IMG/VR virus record: IMGVR_UViG_3300019828_000225
Coordinates: 1 to 31,307 of that record
Length of the DNA: 31,307 bases
Direction: 5' to 3' (one strand)
Source: a virus
Within the stretch, counting starts at the first letter, position 1. Each line of letters starts with the position of its first letter. The notes under the pieces are model-generated. The model was not told the DNA's origin and searched no databases. It worked only from the letters and a program-made list of their open reading frames with translations. A program made the translations under genes and the position numbers. Positions 1 through 5,393 of this stretch are shown here, in pieces.

Positions 1-22
1 TTTGCCTTTTTATTGATGAAGA

Positions 23-29
23 TTTTTTA
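23..29 (+). other. Possible -1 frameshift heptamer T TTT TTA, or a one-base homopolymer error
   Basis: In the upstream frame the codons are GAT TTT TTA, which forms the classic slippery heptamer T_TTT_TTA. A -1 slip here moves translation into the frame of the exonuclease end. The unshifted frame stops at 75-77. A missing T in the six-T run would explain the same thing and is at least as likely. Confidence 0.4.
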
Positions 30-253
30 TGTGGGGGCCTTTGGAAATTAAATGTCCTGCCGCCAAGACCCAGGTGAAATACTTGCGCGACCCCCAGACT
101 TTAGTTAAGGCTTACTATCAACAGATAATGGGGTGCTTGTTGGTGGTGCAAGATGCTGATTGGTGGGACGTATTCTCTTATCACCCTAATATGGGGCATG
201 TGTTAGTTAGGGTAGAGCGTGACGAGGATTATTTTAAAACTAATGGCTGTTGA
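29..253 (+). CDS. YqaJ/lambda-exonuclease-like recombinase, C-terminal part (5' incomplete)
   Basis: This is the end of a phage 5'-3' exonuclease that would prepare single-stranded DNA for annealing-based recombination. The sequence shows LEIKCP, the E-x-K active-site motif of the YqaJ/lambda-Exo nuclease fold, followed by a family-like tail (YYQQIMGCLLV, DWWDVFSYHPN). Only about 74 residues are in this frame; whole proteins of the family are about 200 residues or more, so the N-terminus lies beyond the left edge. The frame has stops at 14-19, just upstream of the ATG at 29. The neighbouring frame from base 3 reads CLFIDEDF. Joined by a -1 shift at the T run 23-28, it puts an Asp exactly 10 residues before the catalytic Glu, as in lambda Exo (D119/E129/K131). 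ATG 29 is therefore probably not a real start. The gene is followed by an SSB-like gene, which fits a recombination module. I am sure of the family and unsure how the two frames are joined. Confidence 0.75.
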   Translation: MWGPLEIKCPAAKTQVKYLRDPQTLVKAYYQQIMGCLLVVQDADWWDVFSYHPNMGHVLVRVERDEDYFKTNGC

Positions 254-305
254 GATTAAGGCCGCAACCGATGCAATTAAAAACCAGGTGGAGCGATTAC
301 GATGA
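243..305 (+). CDS. Tiny ORF between exonuclease and SSB-like gene
   Basis: A 20-residue frame (begins MAVEIKAATD, ends VERLR) starts inside the end of the exonuclease frame. It stops at TGA 303-305, overlapping the ATG of the next gene as ATGA. The overlap suggests translational coupling. There is no clear SD site, and so short a frame could be chance. No function is recognised. Confidence 0.25.
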   Translation: MAVEIKAATDAIKNQVERLR

Positions 306-604
306 AGATAGGTATTTCAGTTAGATTAGACGTAACAAAGATTGACAAGGCGCGATTATATAAAGGGGAGAAAGGTACTTATTTAGACCTGACAACCTTT
401 GTTGATACTGACGCAAAGGATGAGTATGAAAACAACGGCTTTATATCTCACTCCCAAACTAAGGAAGAGCGCGAAGCTAAAGCTGAGTTTCCCCCGATAC
501 TGGGTAACGTCAAGGTGTTTTACACCGATAGAGCGGCACCGCAACAAGGCGCACCCCAATCGGAAGCAAAACAAGAATCGGTTGACGACAATATTCCCTT
601 TTAA
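302..604 (+). CDS. Single-stranded DNA-binding-like protein
   Basis: A 100-residue protein, probably a phage single-strand DNA-binding protein acting with the exonuclease just upstream and the replication proteins. The N-terminal 75 residues (MKIGISVRLDVTKIDKARLY, GTYLDLTTFVD, GNVKVFYTD) look like a small beta-rich domain. A Gln/Ala/Pro linker follows, then the acidic tip DDNIPF, the hallmark tail by which SSB proteins contact partners. The assignment rests mainly on that tail and the gene context; the core is divergent from bacterial SSB. The start has GGTGGAG (287-293) about 8 bases upstream. A generic single-strand-binding phage protein outside the classic SSB family is the main alternative. 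Confidence 0.65.
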   Translation: MKIGISVRLDVTKIDKARLYKGEKGTYLDLTTFVDTDAKDEYENNGFISHSQTKEEREAKAEFPPILGNVKVFYTDRAAPQQGAPQSEAKQESVDDNIPF

Positions 605-634
605 TTGTACCGTTTTAGAATCCTTTACATAACA

Positions 635-650
635 GCGTCCTTCGGGGCGC
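635..650 (+). promoter_or_regulatory. C(UUCG)G tetraloop hairpin upstream of the phosphoesterase gene
   Basis: GCGTCC TTCG GGGCGC forms a 6-bp stem (one G-U pair) closed by the very stable UUCG tetraloop. It lies between the SSB-like stop and the GAGG ribosome site at 654-657. No U run follows, so it is not a standard intrinsic terminator. It could stabilise the upstream mRNA end or modulate initiation at 662. Confidence 0.5.
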
Positions 651-661
651 AATGAGGTTTT

Positions 662-1855
662 ATGATTATTGGAAGCAGAGTAGACCCAAGAGTTTTACAA
701 GAGTTCGCTACAACTTATAGACAGGTTGAAATCATTAATGCTGTTGTTAGTGAGGGTTCAGCAAACAAGGCGGCAAAGTTTTTAGGTCTTAATAGACGGT
801 CAGTGGATAAGATGCTGACTAAGCTAGAAGAGGCAGCCGCATCTAAAGGGCTGTCACCCCATAGGGACTTAACGCACAGAACGGCGGAAGGGTTCGACGC
901 CAAAAGAATCTCGACGGCTTACAAGGCAGATGGTTCTGTCGGGTTGCAATGGGTAATTCAGGAGCCACAAAAGAAAAGTCTACAAGAGCGTCTAGCTATT
1001 ATGATTGACGGCGTTAAAGATGATCTATCGGGGTTTAAACAGCCGGTAGCGGAGCCAAAGAAGGTTAATTCTGATTACCTGGCTATGTATATGGTTGGTG
1101 ATCACCACTTTGGAATGCTTGCAGACAGTGAATCAAAGGTTGATGACGATGATTGGGACGTCAAGATAGCTACAAAGGTTCTGATTGATGCAACTGCTAG
1201 GCTAACTAACAGGGTAGGTGATGCTGAGATTGGTGTTTTATTGAATGTGGGGGACTTCTTTCACGCTGATTCTAGCAAGAATGAGACTACCGCAGGAACG
1301 CAAGTCGATGTAGATACGCGAATAGGCAAAACATTTAAGCTGGCAGGGCGGTTGTTTCAGGTTCTCATAGATAGAATGCTGTTGACTCATAAGCACGTTG
1401 TTGTTATCAATGTTAGGGGTAATCACGATTCAGACATGGCGTGTCACCTGTCGAGCTCGTTAGAATTGCTGTATAACGACGAGCCAAGAGTCGAGGTGCT
1501 GCAAAATTACTCTAAGTTTATCCATTATCAGTGGGAAAATAACCTATTTGTATTCCATCATGGGGATAGAATGAAGCATGAACAGATTTTGCAGACGGTT
1601 ATTAAGAACCTAGATGATCAGTGGTCGCAGTCAAAGAATCGGTACTGTCACTTAGGGCACATACACCATCATACCGCTAGAGAAATAGGGTCGATGCACT
1701 TTGAACACTGGGGGAGCCTGACGTCTACCGACCAGTGGCATTCTGATTCAGGTTATGGGGCAGAGAGGTCAATGACTGCGGTGGTCTACCATAAGAAGCA
1801 TGGCGAAGATTCGCGGGTTAAAATAACGATGGGGTTAATAGAGGGCGCGCAATGA
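662..1855 (+). CDS. HTH-metallophosphoesterase fusion protein
   Basis: A 397-residue cytoplasmic protein with a helix-turn-helix-like N-terminus and a calcineurin-like metallophosphoesterase domain. Residues about 17-60 (SANKAAKFLGLNRRSVDKML) resemble a DNA-binding HTH. The phosphoesterase motifs appear in order: GDHHFG (146-151), NVGDFFH (195-201), RGNHD (252-256), HHGD (299-302) and GHIHHH (332-337). These are the D-x-H, GD, GNHD, H and GHxH ligands of a di-metal centre, and all are present. The family includes DNA nucleases and phosphodiesterases; the substrate here is unknown. Position next to exonuclease and SSB-like genes suggests DNA metabolism. The GAGG at 654-657 is only 4 bases from the ATG. 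The stop overlaps the next start (ATGA). Confidence 0.85.
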   Translation: MIIGSRVDPRVLQEFATTYRQVEIINAVVSEGSANKAAKFLGLNRRSVDKMLTKLEEAAASKGLSPHRDLTHRTAEGFDAKRISTAYKADGSVGLQWVIQEPQKKSLQERLAIMIDGVKDDLSGFKQPVAEPKKVNSDYLAMYMVGDHHFGMLADSESKVDDDDWDVKIATKVLIDATARLTNRVGDAEIGVLLNVGDFFHADSSKNETTAGTQVDVDTRIGKTFKLAGRLFQVLIDRMLLTHKHVVVINVRGNHDSDMACHLSSSLELLYNDEPRVEVLQNYSKFIHYQWENNLFVFHHGDRMKHEQILQTVIKNLDDQWSQSKNRYCHLGHIHHHTAREIGSMHFEHWGSLTSTDQWHSDSGYGAERSMTAVVYHKKHGEDSRVKITMGLIEGAQ

Positions 1856-2076
1856 TGGGCTATATCGGTGTATCCCTAATCTTATCCGCTATGTTGTGGG
1901 GTGAGTACAAAGAGCGTGGCGCGATATACTACGGCTTAAATGGAGGGGGGGCATTATTCTTATTGGTCCACTCAGCTAACAACAACGATGCGCCATTTTT
2001 TATCTTAAATTTAATATGGCTGGCCGTTAGCCTTAACGGATTGTATAAAAAACACATAACTGGAGGAGAAATATGA
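1852..2076 (+). CDS. Small membrane protein, CBU_0592-like
   Basis: A 74-residue hydrophobic protein with three likely membrane segments (about 2-17, 26-43 and 49-65) and a short basic C-terminus (YKKHI). The pattern YGLNGGGALFLLVHS and FFILNLIWLAVSLNGLYK resembles the CBU_0592-like membrane domain found in small bacterial proteins, whose function is unknown. It starts inside the stop of the phosphoesterase gene (ATGA) and ends in an overlap with the next gene, so it is translated as part of one operon. Confidence 0.65.
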   Translation: MMGYIGVSLILSAMLWGEYKERGAIYYGLNGGGALFLLVHSANNNDAPFFILNLIWLAVSLNGLYKKHITGGEI

Positions 2077-2348
2077 GTATATTACCGACAGACCCCCAAG
2101 AAAGGAAAGACATACCGCTGTACACTGGCTGTATTAAGTACTTCCCAAGGGCGCTGGCAGCAGTAGCCAAGCTATCACTAGTAGGCGGTCAACAACACGG
2201 CCAAACAGCCGCTACATTACACTGGGATAGGTCCAAGTCTAGCGATGAGTTAGACGCAATGATGCGACATATCATCGACGAAGATTGGGACGCGGTTGCG
2301 TGGCGAGCATTAGCCCACTTAGAAAAGCAACTAGAGAGTCCAGAATAA
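2073..2348 (+). CDS. dATP/dGTP diphosphohydrolase N-terminal-domain protein (MazZ-like domain)
   Basis: A 91-residue cytoplasmic protein matching from memory the small domain named after phage MazZ, which removes pyrophosphate from dATP/dGTP. Features seen: LYTGCIKYFPRALAAVAKLS, the GGQQHGQTA loop, LHWDRSKSSDELDAMMRHI and DWDAVAWRALAHLEKQ, an all-helical layout. Many phages carry this single domain without the 2-aminoadenine genome pathway. No PurZ or DpoZ gene is visible here, so a role in Z-DNA synthesis is not claimed. SD GGAGGAG lies at 2062-2068. Its stop TAA shares a base with the next ATG. Domain likely, enzymatic activity uncertain. Confidence 0.65.
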   Translation: MSILPTDPQERKDIPLYTGCIKYFPRALAAVAKLSLVGGQQHGQTAATLHWDRSKSSDELDAMMRHIIDEDWDAVAWRALAHLEKQLESPE

Positions 2349-2575
2349 TGGTAAAACTCGACGTAGCCGAGGTAAGCGCAAACATGATATTTGGCGCGAT
2401 GATTAACTGCACACTAACTTATTTTATATTTGGGGTTACTGCTCAGTTCGCTTTAGCCACAACAGGCTTGTTTTTCGTAGTAAGCTGGGTGAGAAGCTAT
2501 GGGTTTCGCAAGTTATTTCGACACTTAGAAAAACACTTAAATGAACACTATGGCTATCACAATGTACGAAAATGA
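2348..2575 (+). CDS. Two-segment small membrane protein (DUF7220-like)
   Basis: A 75-residue protein with two membrane segments (about 12-31 and 34-49) and the conserved-looking motif VVSWVRSYGFRKLFRHLEK. Together these resemble a family of tiny phage membrane proteins of unknown role. The start at 2348 is chosen because it overlaps the upstream stop (TAATG). A longer frame from 2285 would lie almost wholly inside the previous gene. Confidence 0.6.
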   Translation: MVKLDVAEVSANMIFGAMINCTLTYFIFGVTAQFALATTGLFFVVSWVRSYGFRKLFRHLEKHLNEHYGYHNVRK

Positions 2576-2600
2576 TAAGCATAGTAAACAGGAGAAAGTT

Positions 2601-2858
2601 ATGAAAGACTGCATATTTCAATACGCATTAGGTAACGGCATCATGAAAGAGGATACTGACTTAATCACTCGACCAGAGGCAGAAAAGTTATGGGAGGAAT
2701 ACAAACCCATGTTTATGACTGATCTAGAACGTGGTGATGATCCAGAAATGGCAGTCTGGATTGGCATGGCCGACGATGGTGACTTTCATACCACGTCTTT
2801 ATACTGGGTCGGTGGAGATATGATTATCCATGACGGACAGATGTATCAGCGAGTTTAA
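2601..2858 (+). CDS. Hypothetical protein (85 aa)
   Basis: An acidic, soluble 85-residue protein (MKDCIFQYALGNGIMKEDT, PEMAVWIGMADDGDFHTT). No family is recognised. The start at 2601 is chosen for its good SD CAGGAG just upstream; a start at 2541 would add 20 residues and overlap the previous gene by 35 bases. It sits in a run of small early genes. Confidence 0.6.
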   Translation: MKDCIFQYALGNGIMKEDTDLITRPEAEKLWEEYKPMFMTDLERGDDPEMAVWIGMADDGDFHTTSLYWVGGDMIIHDGQMYQRV

Positions 2859-2877
2859 TCAATTAAGGGAGAAAGGT

Positions 2878-3060
2878 ATGAATAAGATATTAACAAATAC
2901 GGCAGGGTTAATTTTAGCGTTAGTTGGTGGTGTTGGTATCGGGGTATTATGGTGGTCGCCCTCGCTCTATGGTTTATTTTTTGGGGTGGCGCTCATTGTA
3001 GTATGGGCGGCAGGTCGCGTAGACGCTGCGTTAGGAAAGGGGAAGAAAGATGGAAGCTAG
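2878..3060 (+). CDS. Small two-segment membrane protein
   Basis: A 60-residue protein with two glycine-rich hydrophobic segments (about 7-25 and 29-46) and a basic tail (GKGKKDGS), so a positive-inside C-terminus. The ATG at 2878 follows AAGGGAGAAAGGT; an in-frame ATG at 2830 would sit inside the previous gene. It overlaps the next gene by 11 bases. Function unknown. Confidence 0.6.
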   Translation: MNKILTNTAGLILALVGGVGIGVLWWSPSLYGLFFGVALIVVWAAGRVDAALGKGKKDGS

Positions 3061-3316
3061 AGCAGAAGATTGGTTAAGACTTAGGGAAGCGCATCCTGCT
3101 ATTGAGAAGGAATTAGTTGACGTGGGTTACAGGAAGAAGGAGGGCACTACCGAGATCCAGGTGATCGTGCGTGGTGAGGCTGATTCAGAAACGCTGGTCT
3201 GTGAGATAGAGAGGGCGGTTAACTTTCTAAAGGACTTGCAGAAAAAGCTACAACTAACGCCAGAGGTTAAAAAGTTGGTCATGGCAGGGAACAGTTTAAT
3301 GCGCGATAAAGTGTGA
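3050..3316 (+). CDS. Hypothetical protein, last gene of the left rightward operon
   Basis: An 88-residue soluble charged protein rich in Glu and Lys, with helical segments (ALVERAVNFLKDL-type register around residues 50-75). No known family. Its start lies inside the previous gene behind AGGAAAGGGGAAG. The last codons belong to a 26-base direct repeat whose second copy falls just past the stop, so the 3' end may have been reshaped by a duplication. Confidence 0.6.
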   Translation: MEARAEDWLRLREAHPAIEKELVDVGYRKKEGTTEIQVIVRGEADSETLVCEIERAVNFLKDLQKKLQLTPEVKKLVMAGNSLMRDKV

Positions 3317-3348
3317 GATTGTAACAGTTTAATGCGCTAAAAAGTGTG
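3290..3348 (+). repeat. 26-base imperfect direct repeat at a gene end
   Basis: AACAGTTTAATGCGCGATAA and the following AAGTGTG (3290-3315) recur at 3323-3348 with two mismatches and a 33-base period. The first copy encodes the end of the 88-aa protein; the second is non-coding. Confidence 0.8.
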
Positions 3349-3363
3349 GTGTTTTTCTGACAT

Positions 3364-3386
3364 AAAAAAGCCCCTATTTCAGGGGC
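3364..3386 (-). terminator. Intrinsic terminator of the leftward cassette
   Basis: Read on the minus strand, GCCCCT-GAAAT-AGGGGC is followed directly by six T. A 6-bp GC stem plus T run is a standard rho-independent terminator. It ends transcription of the four leftward genes at 3405-3993 and keeps it from running into the opposing operon. Confidence 0.85.
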
Positions 3387-3404
3387 AAGGTACTGCGGGG
3401 AGTA

Positions 3405-3557
3405 TTAGTTTATAGCGCCAGCCGATACTGCCAGACCGTACACTAGGAAGCCGGTTAACACGGTGACAACAATGGCAAGTGATATGCCACCCCATACTTT
3501 TAACCTTTTGGCTCGTTTGTACTGCGCTTGGGTGAATAGGAATTGATCGTTAATCAT
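3405..3557 (-). CDS. Small single-pass membrane protein (leftward cassette)
   Basis: A 50-residue protein with a basic soluble N-terminus (YKRAKRLKVWGG) and one long hydrophobic segment (GISLAIVVTVLTGFLVYGLA) close to the C-terminus. A GAGGT site lies about 8 bases before the ATG. It is the last gene before the leftward terminator and 13 bases downstream of its neighbour. Function unknown. Confidence 0.6.
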   Translation of the reverse strand: MINDQFLFTQAQYKRAKRLKVWGGISLAIVVTVLTGFLVYGLAVSAGAIN

Positions 3558-3570
3558 TGTGTAACCTCGC

Positions 3571-3729
3571 TTATGAATTTAACCATTCGTCATATGTTTT
3601 TAATGGTTCGCCAGTGGTGATATCTATACCGTTGCCATCGTCTGCAAAAGTTAAATAAATATCGTATTCGTCTGAGTTGGTGCCTCGCGCTTGCGTCTGC
3701 CATGCTTGATTATATTGTAATTCTTTCAT
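3571..3729 (-). CDS. Small acidic hypothetical protein (leftward cassette)
   Basis: A 52-residue acidic soluble protein (MKELQYNQAWQTQARGTNSD, ADDGNGIDITTGEPLKTYDE). It has GAGGG about 7 bases upstream of the ATG and overlaps the upstream gene by ATGA, a coupling typical of a real operon. No family recognised. Confidence 0.6.
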   Translation of the reverse strand: MKELQYNQAWQTQARGTNSDEYDIYLTFADDGNGIDITTGEPLKTYDEWLNS

Positions 3730-3908
3730 TGTATAGCCCTCATTAGCTGGTCTGTTTTATTGCGTAGGTTAGCATTTAATCGCTGAAGCTCTTTCTCGGT
3801 TAGGTGTCCCAGCTCGTACACTCTCACCAGCCCAAGCCATGTTCTAGCCAGGTCTAGGGTGGAGCCTGCGTTGTTAATGCGCTGTGTTGCGCTTTTAAAG
3901 TCGCTCAT
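3726..3908 (-). CDS. Small helical hypothetical protein (leftward cassette)
   Basis: A 60-residue, mostly helical protein (STLDLARTWLGLVRVYELGH, KELQRLNANLRNKTDQLM). It has the strongest SD of the cassette, AGGAGGTT about 6 bases upstream. Heptad-like leucines suggest a small coiled-coil or a dimer. No family recognised. Confidence 0.65.
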   Translation of the reverse strand: MSDFKSATQRINNAGSTLDLARTWLGLVRVYELGHLTEKELQRLNANLRNKTDQLMRAIQ

Positions 3909-3993
3909 TTGTAACCTCCTGCTTGATTATGTATGTAATAAAGAATATGTGAGCCAGTATTGCATAGATTGTGCCGTCTGTTAGTATTTCCAT
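3895..3993 (-). CDS. Tiny single-pass membrane protein, first gene of the leftward cassette
   Basis: A 32-residue frame: a short acidic start (MEILTDG) then one membrane segment (TIYAILAHIFFITYII) and a charged end. It overlaps the next gene by 14 bases and contains that gene's AGGAGG site within its reading frame, which supports coupling. Its own SD is weak (GGTAG), so translation is uncertain. Confidence 0.4.
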   Translation of the reverse strand: MEILTDGTIYAILAHIFFITYIIKQEVTNERL

Positions 3994-4335
3994 TATGTCT
4001 ACCGTTAGTTGCGTTGCTTGATTACTAATTTACTTTCATTGAGAATAATAAGTTATCTATAAGAGACGCTGACTTATCTAATAACGACATAAAGGCTGAA
4101 AACGCTACTATTTTACAGGGGAGCAGGCAAGCAAGGGTAAAAACACGGCATTATTCGCCATGTATTGAGTGAATGTTAAACCAGGTATAAACGCGACTCA
4201 ACCTACAACCCATTTCAATGGTATAATCGCACCTAAAGCTTGATCTATGTAAAGCAATCAAACCACAAGCGTGATATGTTAGAATGTATATTATAAGAAA
4301 CAACGTACATTTAATGAAACAACAGCGGAACCATA
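3994..4335. other. Gene-free divergent region (342 bases)
   Basis: No credible gene. It must hold the promoter of the leftward cassette, though I find no good -35/-10 pair for it, only a TATTAT box on the minus strand near 4045. It also holds an imperfect inverted repeat (GTTATCTATAAG with CTTATCTAATAAC, about 4051-4083), the rightward promoter at 4219, and AATGTA/TACATT arms at 4283-4288 and 4306-4311. Confidence 0.6.
4219..4230 (+). promoter_or_regulatory. Late-type extended -10 promoter, copy 1
   Basis: TGGTATAATCGC: a perfect TATAAT (4222-4227) with the upstream TG of an extended -10. It shares the longer consensus AATGGTATAATCGGGC with four other rightward sites. No convincing -35. It gives a leader of about 100 bases before the gene at 4336. 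Confidence 0.7.
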
Positions 4336-4545
4336 ATGGATAAACCCAAGGTAGTAAAGCTTAGACCTGACCGAGCAGACCTTGTTAGAGACGCTTTAGA
4401 AGCCCATATGAACCGTTCTGAGGACTTTATCTTAATATCAATAGGAGAGGAAGGGGTAGAGGTGGGAAGCACCCTTGACGACGAGAGAGGGTTGTTCTAT
4501 ATTGAGATAGCTAAACAGATGATAATAAACGACTGGATGAGTTGA
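4336..4545 (+). CDS. Hypothetical protein (69 aa), first gene of the late region
   Basis: A 69-residue acidic soluble protein (MDKPKVVKLRPDRADLVRDA, LISIGEEGVEVGST). No family is recognised; the pattern helix, then beta strands, then a C-terminal helix suggests a small folded domain. It is the first gene downstream of promoter copy 1 and precedes the terminase genes. SD is weak (AGCGGAACC). Confidence 0.55.
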   Translation: MDKPKVVKLRPDRADLVRDALEAHMNRSEDFILISIGEEGVEVGSTLDDERGLFYIEIAKQMIINDWMS

Positions 4546-4557
4546 TGGAGCCTAGTA

Positions 4558-4743
4558 ATGGGTGAAGACTATACCCCTAAACGCGATAAAAAACCCGCAG
4601 GTAGGCATTTCCTTGAGAATCACGGTGGTAAGGGTAATCGTGGCGGCAAAGGAACCAAGGAAGACAGAAAGAACTTTAAGGACAATTACGGACAGATTGA
4701 TTGGGGTTCTAACACTAAAGACTTCGTTAAGTCAGAAAACTAG
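4558..4743 (+). CDS. Small Lys/Gly-rich hypothetical protein
   Basis: A 61-residue, strongly basic, glycine-rich protein (KPAGRHFLENHGGKGNRGGK) that looks intrinsically disordered and could bind nucleic acid, though no family is recognised. TGGAG at 4545-4549 gives a good SD for the ATG at 4558. Confidence 0.55.
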   Translation: MGEDYTPKRDKKPAGRHFLENHGGKGNRGGKGTKEDRKNFKDNYGQIDWGSNTKDFVKSEN

Positions 4744-4780
4744 AATAAGTGGCTGTATGGAGGCTACTGAGCAAAAAATA

Positions 4781-4794
4781 AGGTATAATCGGGC
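4781..4794 (+). promoter_or_regulatory. Late-type promoter, copy 2, abutting a start codon
   Basis: AGGTATAATCGGGC: perfect TATAAT at 4784-4789 and the shared CGGGC, but AG replaces the extended TG. The predicted transcript start (about 6-7 bases past the -10) falls on or next to the ATG at 4795, implying a leaderless message. Confidence 0.65.
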
Positions 4795-4977
4795 ATGATT
4801 AGAATATCAACTGACGAAGATGTACACGAGTATGATCTGGACTTGATCCAAGATTACGCCACTGCGCTATTTGACAAGGACCAGTACCTTATGTCTGAGG
4901 TGCTATATTTAACAGAGCAGCGTATGGCGCGAGACTGTCACTGCTTTTCGGTTAACTGCGTCTGTGGCTTAGTATGA
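4795..4977 (+). CDS. Hypothetical cysteine-containing protein (60 aa), possibly leaderless
   Basis: A 60-residue acidic protein ending in a cysteine cluster (DCHCFSVNCVCGLV), four Cys that could bind a metal. No family recognised. There is no SD; instead promoter copy 2 ends one base before the ATG. Its stop overlaps the small terminase start (ATGA), so translation of the terminase is probably coupled to it. Confidence 0.55.
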   Translation: MIRISTDEDVHEYDLDLIQDYATALFDKDQYLMSEVLYLTEQRMARDCHCFSVNCVCGLV

Positions 4978-5393
4978 GGCCATCAATCTTTACTGAAGCA
5001 CTAGCGGATACTATATGCCGGCGTCTATCTCTTGGTGAGAGCGCAAGACAAATCTGCCGTGACGATAATATGCCTGCTATGTCTACTTTGATGAAGTGGT
5101 TAACAGAGACTGACAAGGTAATGTTTTCGGAACAGTACGCGAGAGCCAGAGACTGTCAGGCTGATTACTATGCTGATCAGATTGTTGACATAGCAGATGA
5201 GCTGCCAGAAGACTGCGATTCAAACGCAATTAATAAAGCAAGGCTAAAGATAGATTCGCGCAAGTGGAAGGTGTCCAGGATGTCCCCTCGCAAGTGGGGC
5301 GATAAGCAGGCTATTGATCATACGTCCTCTGATGACTCGTTCAAGCCTACCGTCATTAAGTTGGTGGCGGGAAAAACTGAACAAGATGGATAA
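4974..5393 (+). CDS. terS: Terminase small subunit (Sf6-like)
   Basis: A 139-residue DNA-recognition subunit of the packaging motor. Residues 5-45 form an HTH-like domain (ADTICRRLSLGESARQICRD, then MPAMSTLMKWL). A helical segment follows (EQYARARDCQADYYADQIVD) and then KIDSRKWKVSRMSPRKWGDK, the pattern of Sf6-type small terminases. It binds viral DNA and hands it to the large subunit encoded next, with which it overlaps by 8 bases. The ATGA overlap with the upstream gene supplies its translation start. Confidence 0.85.
   Translation: MRPSIFTEALADTICRRLSLGESARQICRDDNMPAMSTLMKWLTETDKVMFSEQYARARDCQADYYADQIVDIADELPEDCDSNAINKARLKIDSRKWKVSRMSPRKWGDKQAIDHTSSDDSFKPTVIKLVAGKTEQDG

Noticed and set aside
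353-362. TATATAATCGCG on the minus strand inside the SSB-like gene
   Set aside because: Resembles the late promoter but lacks TGG, and no leftward gene with support follows it.
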